Source of the DNA: Arthrobacter sp. B0490
GTDB taxonomy: Bacteria; Actinomycetota; Actinomycetes; Actinomycetales; Micrococcaceae
Reading direction: 5' to 3'
NCBI RefSeq assembly: GCF_002929355.1
Contig: NZ_PJIR01000004.1
Location: 124,001 to 188,000 of the forward strand
Length of the DNA: 64,000 nt
A program made the translations under genes and the position numbers. Every line of letters starts with the position of its first letter. The stretch's first letter is position 1. The notes beneath the pieces are model-generated. The model was given only the letters and a program-made list of their open reading frames with translations, was not told the origin of the DNA and made no database searches. This document shows, piece after piece, positions 60,446-64,000 of the stretch.

Positions 60446-60817
60446 TCAGTTCCAGCCGAGCTCGTGGAGCCGTGCGTCGTCGATCCCGAAGTGGTGGGCG
60501 ATCTCGTGCACCACGGTCACCAGGATCTCCTCCACGAGTTCCTCCCGGCTCTCGCACAACCGCATGAGCGGTCCCCGGAAGATGCTGATGCGATCCGGCA
60601 GGGAGCCGGCATCCCACCACGAGTCCCTCTCGGTGAGCGGGGTCCCCTCGTAGAGGCCGAGCAGTTCGGTGTCCGCGGGTTCGCCCGGAGCAGGCTCGTA
60701 CTCCTCGACCACGAAGATGGCCACGTTGTCCATGGCGCGGGCGAGGTCGTCGGGAATCTCGTCGATGGCGTCATCGACGGCTTCCTCGAACTCCTCACGT
60801 GAAATCTCGAACGGCAC
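60446..60817 (-). CDS. Minimal zinc metallopeptidase (PF06262 family)
   Basis: A 123-residue acidic protein with the zincin motif VVHEIAHHFGIDDARL (HExxH plus a downstream Asp) near the C-terminus. The N-terminal half is helical and acidic (ISREEFEEAVDDAIDEIPDD). SLPDRISIFRGPLMRLC is typical of this family of small actinobacterial and proteobacterial metallopeptidases of unknown substrate. GTG 60817 lies six bases from TACGAT (60824-60829, reverse strand), a leaderless layout. Confidence 0.92.
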   Translation of the reverse strand: MPFEISREEFEEAVDDAIDEIPDDLARAMDNVAIFVVEEYEPAPGEPADTELLGLYEGTPLTERDSWWDAGSLPDRISIFRGPLMRLCESREELVEEILVTVVHEIAHHFGIDDARLHELGWN

Positions 60818-60893
60818 GCCCCGATCGTACAGACCGTGCTCCGGCCGCCCGGGAGGCACCCCCGCGTGCGGTCCCCGGAGGCCGGCCGTGATT

Positions 60894-60922
60894 TTGTGTA
60901 TACGCCGAAGTGCCCCTATAGT
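60894..60922 (+). promoter_or_regulatory. Promoter of the tRNA cluster
   Basis: -35 TTGTGT (60894-60899), a 17-base spacer and -10 TATAGT (60917-60922), about 80 bases upstream of tRNA-Glu. It is one of the best sigma-A-like promoters in the window. Confidence 0.75.
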
Positions 60923-61002
60923 CTTATAGGTCCACGACAGGGAATGATCCGCCGGAAACGCTTGCTCTCCGGAGGGTCGCAGGAACCCGACGTGTGGTCC
61001 GG

Positions 61003-61075
61003 GCCCCCATCGTCTAGCGGCCTAGGACACCGCCCTTTCACGGCGGCGGCACGGGTTCGAATCCCGTTGGGGGTA
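61003..61075 (+). tRNA. tRNA-Glu (anticodon UUC)
   Basis: A 73-base cloverleaf. Acceptor GCCCCCA pairs with TGGGGGT, the anticodon loop CTTTCAC gives UUC, and the T-loop GGGTTCGAATCCC is canonical. CCA is not encoded. Confidence 0.97.
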
Positions 61076-61161
61076 CGCAGGAGAGGCCCTCACGGGCGGT
61101 CAGCCGGTACGAAAAGTGCTGGTAGGCTGGAACTCTTGCAAACGGCAAGTGAAGTTAGCAA

Positions 61162-61235
61162 GGCCCTGTAGCGCAGTTGGTTAGCGCGCCGCCCTGTCAC
61201 GGCGGAGGTCGCGGGTTCAAGTCCCGTCAGGGTCG
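61162..61235 (+). tRNA. tRNA-Asp (anticodon GUC)
   Basis: A 74-base cloverleaf. Acceptor GGCCCTG pairs with CAGGGTC, the anticodon loop CTGTCAC gives GUC, and the T-arm is GCGGGTTCAAGTCCCGT. CCA is not encoded. Confidence 0.97.
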
Positions 61236-61304
61236 CTCAGGCGGCTGGATCCCCTCGGGGACCGGCCGGGCTGGATACGGTGATCATCGTCGCGATGATC
61301 GCAA

Positions 61305-61380
61305 GGCTCTGTAGCTCAGTTGGTAGAGCGTTCGACTGAAAATCGAGAGGTCACCGGATCGACGCCGGTCGGAGCCACCA
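61305..61380 (+). tRNA. tRNA-Phe (anticodon GAA)
   Basis: A cloverleaf with acceptor GGCTCTG/CGGAGCC, anticodon loop CTGAAAA giving GAA, and T-loop GATCGACGCC. An encoded CCA follows the discriminator A (61378-61380), unlike the two tRNAs upstream. Confidence 0.96.
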
Positions 61381-61381
61381 C

Positions 61382-61416
61382 AAAACCCCGTAGTTCCTCC
61401 CGGAACGCGGGGTTTT
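61382..61416 (+). terminator. Intrinsic terminator of the tRNA cluster
   Basis: AAAACCCCG (61382-61390) pairs with CGGGGTTTT (61408-61416), with an inner GTTCC/GGAAC stem and a run of six T (61413-61418). It is the only classical T-rich terminator seen in the window. Confidence 0.93.
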
Positions 61417-61607
61417 TTCGTGCCCGACGCCCGTGGTCCGACCGCCTCCCGGTCGACGTCCGGGTTCGCGCGATAGCATCGCGCCCGACGACCCCCGCCG
61501 CATCCCCGCTGGGCAGGCCCTCCGGTTGCCCGGGAGAACCACTTGGGATAGTAGTGGAGGTTTCGCGCGTTGAACCTCCGGGATCGCGCCGACACGAGAG
61601 GGCACCA

Positions 61608-62096
61608 GTGAGACTCCTGCATTCCGCAGCCGGGCTGTGTGCGCTCGCTGCAGCCCTCACGGGATGCAGCCCGGGCGGTCCTGCGCCCGAGGAGACCATG
61701 CTCACGATGCCCGCCAGCCCCTCCGCGGAGCCGGATACCGTCACCGGGACGCCGTCCGGGCCTGCCGCCCGGCCCGAGGGGAGCGACGCATCGGCGACCG
61801 GGGCGGCGGCCGATCCGTCCGAGCACTGCGTGATCGTGGCCGGCGGGGTCACCACGGCGATGCTCGCACCGCTGAGCCTGCGCTCGAACACGGACCCCGA
61901 CGAACTCCTCGCCCTGGAGCAGCAGATCCTCGACCTCCGGGACAAGGTCCCCACGGAATTGCACGACGACTTCACGACCCTCGCCCACTCCGTGGAGGCA
62001 CCCCCGAAGGGCTCCGGCACCTTCGACGAGAAACGCTTCCGGCGGGCCATGGCGCCCGTGCAGGACTGGCTCGGGGAGCACTGCACAGGCTCCTGA
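61608..62096 (+). CDS. Small lipoprotein of unknown function
   Basis: A 162-residue protein from GTG 61608. The signal is LHSAAGLCALAAALTGCSPG with lipobox LTGC (Cys ~20). A Pro/Ser/Ala linker to ~65 is followed by a helical domain (MLAPLSLRSNTDPDELLALE, EQQILDLRDKVPTELHDDFT) with a Cys pair. Family is not recognised. Confidence 0.75.
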   Translation: MRLLHSAAGLCALAAALTGCSPGGPAPEETMLTMPASPSAEPDTVTGTPSGPAARPEGSDASATGAAADPSEHCVIVAGGVTTAMLAPLSLRSNTDPDELLALEQQILDLRDKVPTELHDDFTTLAHSVEAPPKGSGTFDEKRFRRAMAPVQDWLGEHCTGS

Positions 62097-62218
62097 CCCC
62101 GGCGTGCCCCGCCGTCGCGCCGGTCCGCAGGGAAGCGGTGCCCGCCCGCAGGGGTGCGTACCGCCCTGTCCCGGGCACGGTGGCTTAGGCTGGGCACAAG
62201 CGAAAGGGGCCTTCTCCG

Positions 62219-62683
62219 ATGATCGAGCAACCTGTGGGGCGGCCGTTGCCCGTCCTCCCCGACGCACCCGCCGGACGGACGGTCATCGGTGATCCCGCCG
62301 CCGTGAAGATCGCCGCCATCGCCGCCCGGTCCGTGCCGGGAGTGCATGCGCTGGGACCGGGTGCCGGCCGTGCGCTCGGAGCGATCCGCGACGCCGTCGG
62401 AGCCAGTGAGCCCTCCCACGGGGTCAAGGTCGAGGTGGGGCAGACCCAGATCGCGGTGGACATCAGCCTGATCGCCGAATACGGCTACGCCCTCCACGCC
62501 CTCGCCGATGCCGTGCGGGGAGCCGTCTACGACGCCCTCACCGACATGGTCGGGCTCGAGGTCATCGAGGTGAACGTCGAGGTGCTCGACGTCCACCTGC
62601 CGCAGCCCGCCGAGACGAAGGCGGACCGCGTCCGCACCACCGGTTCCACGGGCGCCACGCAGATCAAGCCACCGGTCGAATGA
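62219..62683 (+). CDS. Asp23/Gls24-family envelope stress protein
   Basis: A 154-residue protein. The Asp23 domain spans ~22-125: VKIAAIAARSVPGVHALGPG, then VKVEVGQTQIAVDISLIAEY and VIEVNVEVLDVHLP. The family is anchored to the membrane by AmaP and upregulated by alkaline or cell-wall stress. It is the first gene of a tight operon whose later members are a DUF2273 protein, two membrane/soluble partners and AmaP. Confidence 0.9.
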   Translation: MIEQPVGRPLPVLPDAPAGRTVIGDPAAVKIAAIAARSVPGVHALGPGAGRALGAIRDAVGASEPSHGVKVEVGQTQIAVDISLIAEYGYALHALADAVRGAVYDALTDMVGLEVIEVNVEVLDVHLPQPAETKADRVRTTGSTGATQIKPPVE

Positions 62684-62690
62684 GGAAGCC

Positions 62691-62882
62691 ATGACGCCCA
62701 CCACCACCGGCATGGCCGCCGGAGCCGTCCTCGCCTTCGCGGCACTGATCTTCGGCTTCTGGGGCTTCCTCCTCACCCTGGTGCTCGTGCTGTGCGGCGC
62801 CGTCGTCGGGCGGGTCGCCGAAGGCAAGCTCGACCTCCGCGGCGTCCTCGACGCCCTGTCCGGCCGACGCTCGTCCTCGTGA
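62691..62882 (+). CDS. DUF2273-type small membrane protein
   Basis: A 63-residue protein with two close transmembrane helices (GMAAGAVLAFAALIFGFWGF, LLTLVLVLCGAVVGRVAEGK) and a short basic tail. DUF2273 proteins accompany Asp23 genes in Gram-positive bacteria. It starts seven bases after the Asp23 gene and overlaps the next gene by four bases. Confidence 0.85.
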   Translation: MTPTTTGMAAGAVLAFAALIFGFWGFLLTLVLVLCGAVVGRVAEGKLDLRGVLDALSGRRSSS

Positions 62883-63298
62883 CCACGGCGTCCGTTCCCG
62901 CCGCAGCCATCCACGCCGTGACACCCGCTCCTCCGCTCCGGCGCCCGGTACCCCTGTCCGGGCACAACCGCATCACCACGCAGGCGCTGACCAGCCTCGC
63001 CCGGGCCGCTGCCGCCGACGCCCTCGGCGTGCAGCCCGGCCAGGTCAGGGCGACGTTCTCGGACGACCGTGGCCTGCTGGCGCTCCTCCTCGCCCTGTCC
63101 CTGCCCGTTCCGCCCCTGGCCCGCGTCCTCGACGAGCCCGGGATCGTCGACTCCTTCGGGGGCCCGATCCTCACCCGCGCGGAGGCCGCCCGCGCCCCGA
63201 TCCTCGAGCGGGTCGAGGAGCTCAGCGGCGCACGGCTGAGCCGCGTGGACATCCGGATCATCGGCAGCACGGTGAGCAGGGGGGCGAGGGTGCTGTGA
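62879..63298 (+). CDS. Asp23-operon soluble protein, family unassigned
   Basis: A 139-residue protein from GTG 62879, which overlaps the DUF2273 stop (GTGA). No signal or membrane segment. It reads SGHNRITTQALTSLARAAAA, then LGVQPGQVRATFSDDRGLLA and VEELSGARLSRVDIRIIGST, an alpha/beta pattern reminiscent of a divergent Asp23-like fold. Its position inside the operon suggests a role in the envelope-stress complex. Confidence 0.75.
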   Translation: MTTASVPAAAIHAVTPAPPLRRPVPLSGHNRITTQALTSLARAAAADALGVQPGQVRATFSDDRGLLALLLALSLPVPPLARVLDEPGIVDSFGGPILTRAEAARAPILERVEELSGARLSRVDIRIIGSTVSRGARVL

Positions 63299-63897
63299 GT
63301 GCGGACCCGGCCTCCCGCGGGGCGCCCGCGTCCACGGGGCGACTCGTGCGCCGTGAACTGCATTCCTCCCGGGCGCTCCCGTCGGTGGTCGTCGCGGTCC
63401 TCCTGATCGCAGGGTGCCTGCTCCTCCTGTTCGAGTCCGTGCTCAAGGCCGTGGGGGACGAGCCGTTCCTCCTCGACGTCGAGGAGGCGGCCGCGTGGCT
63501 CGGCGCCCTTCCCGGCGGAGTGCCCGGCTCGCTGCTCGGGGCTGCCTCCTTCCTGCTGCTGGTGCTCGGAGCGTTGCTCCTCCTGCTCGCCCTCCTGCCC
63601 GGACGACGCGCCCGCTACACGATCCCGAACGGGCGCGCCGCCGTCGTCGTCGACGCGGAGGTCGTGGCGTCGTCGCTGGCCCGTCGGGCGCGCGTCGCCG
63701 CCGGGGTGGCGCCCGAGCAGGTCCTCGTGACGGTGGGCCGCAGCCTCGTCACCGTGCAGATCAGGCCGACCTCCGGCGTCCGCGTCGACGCCGACGCCGT
63801 CCGGGCGGCCGTCGCGGACGACCTCCGGCGCTCCAGTGTGGAGCCCGGGCCGAGGATCACCGTGGTCGTGGCCGAGGCGGGGGTGATCGGGCAGTGA
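63295..63897 (+). CDS. DUF6286-type membrane protein of the Asp23 operon
   Basis: A 200-residue protein. It has a cytoplasmic N-terminus, a first helix (SVVVAVLLIAGCLLLLFESV), a second helix (LLLVLGALLLLLALLPGR) and a C-terminal soluble domain (~105-200) with VTVGRSLVTVQIRPTSGVRV. GTG 63295 overlaps the previous stop by four bases, and the next gene overlaps likewise. Confidence 0.8.
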   Translation: MSADPASRGAPASTGRLVRRELHSSRALPSVVVAVLLIAGCLLLLFESVLKAVGDEPFLLDVEEAAAWLGALPGGVPGSLLGAASFLLLVLGALLLLLALLPGRRARYTIPNGRAAVVVDAEVVASSLARRARVAAGVAPEQVLVTVGRSLVTVQIRPTSGVRVDADAVRAAVADDLRRSSVEPGPRITVVVAEAGVIGQ

Positions 63898-64000
63898 ACA
63901 CCACACCGAGGCTGCTCAACCGGCTCGTGCTCGGCGTCGTCGGGCTCCTCACCCTCGCCCTGGGTGCCACGGGGCTCGCCGTCCTGGCCCTGCCCGCCGT
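63894..64000 (+). CDS. amaP: AmaP-like alkaline shock membrane anchor, truncated by window end
   Basis: Only 35 residues are visible from GTG 63894 (GTGA overlap): VNTTPRLLNRLVLGVVGLLT, with the start of a transmembrane helix. Position as the last member of an Asp23/DUF2273/DUF6286 operon and the N-terminal pattern fit AmaP, the two-helix protein that tethers Asp23 to the membrane. Assignment rests mostly on context. Confidence 0.65.
   Translation, partial: MNTTPRLLNRLVLGVVGLLTLALGATGLAVLALPA

Overview
The window is high-GC DNA (about 70 percent) from an actinobacterium, most likely a Micrococcaceae member of the Arthrobacter group. The evidence is the GC-biased codon use, frequent GTG and TTG starts, many apparently leaderless genes, MshD/SoxR/AmaP-type actinobacterial gene families, and a soil-saprophyte set of plant cell wall enzymes. 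There is no integrase, insertion sequence, CRISPR array or rRNA. Genus assignment is inference.

Layout. 1-5.8 kb: a SelO fragment, a LysR regulator and a divergent operon of a HisD-type dehydrogenase with a polar amino acid ABC importer. 5.9-12.8 kb: small and housekeeping genes (a basic 54-residue protein, a DsbA-type oxidoreductase, a YdjM-type membrane protein, a luciferase-like monooxygenase, a PRC-barrel/DUF2382 stress protein) and a two-gene PLP-enzyme operon. 12.8-15.1 kb: a secreted M6 metalloprotease flanked by two copies of a ~106-bp palindromic repeat. 15.1-19 kb: a proline-rich surface protein, GtrA, a decayed alcohol dehydrogenase, and soxR with a textbook SoxR box driving a flavin reductase. 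19.2-23.2 kb: Gfo/Idh/MocA and ThuA sugar genes, a kinase, a lipoprotein and a YjbR protein.

23.2-29.4 kb: a compact Pel-like exopolysaccharide locus (PelG-like exporter, PelF-like GT4 transferase, cytoplasmic TIM-barrel hydrolase-like protein, then a secreted relative) behind a 410-bp leader with two palindromes. 29.4-35 kb: thioesterase, alcohol dehydrogenase, BCCT and MFS transporters. 35.2-48.9 kb: a pectin rhamnogalacturonan-I/galactan utilisation locus. Secreted GH53 galactanase and intracellular GH42 beta-galactosidase face an ABC sugar importer with a LacI regulator, followed by a 1670-residue secreted protein that combines a CE12 acetylesterase with a PL11 rhamnogalacturonan lyase. 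LacI-type operators lie in both control regions. The logic is extracellular trimming of pectin side chains and backbone, import of galacto-oligosaccharides, intracellular hydrolysis and LacI control.

49.2-60.8 kb: small housekeeping genes, a Na+/H+ antiporter, a 3-hydroxybutyrate uptake/oxidation cluster (LysR, MHS transporter, dehydrogenase), a purine permease, CopC, a universal stress protein and a minimal metalloprotease. 61.0-61.4 kb: tRNA-Glu, tRNA-Asp and tRNA-Phe with a clear promoter and T-rich terminator. 61.6-64 kb: a lipoprotein, then a tightly coupled Asp23/Gls24-DUF2273-DUF6286-AmaP envelope-stress operon that runs off the window end.
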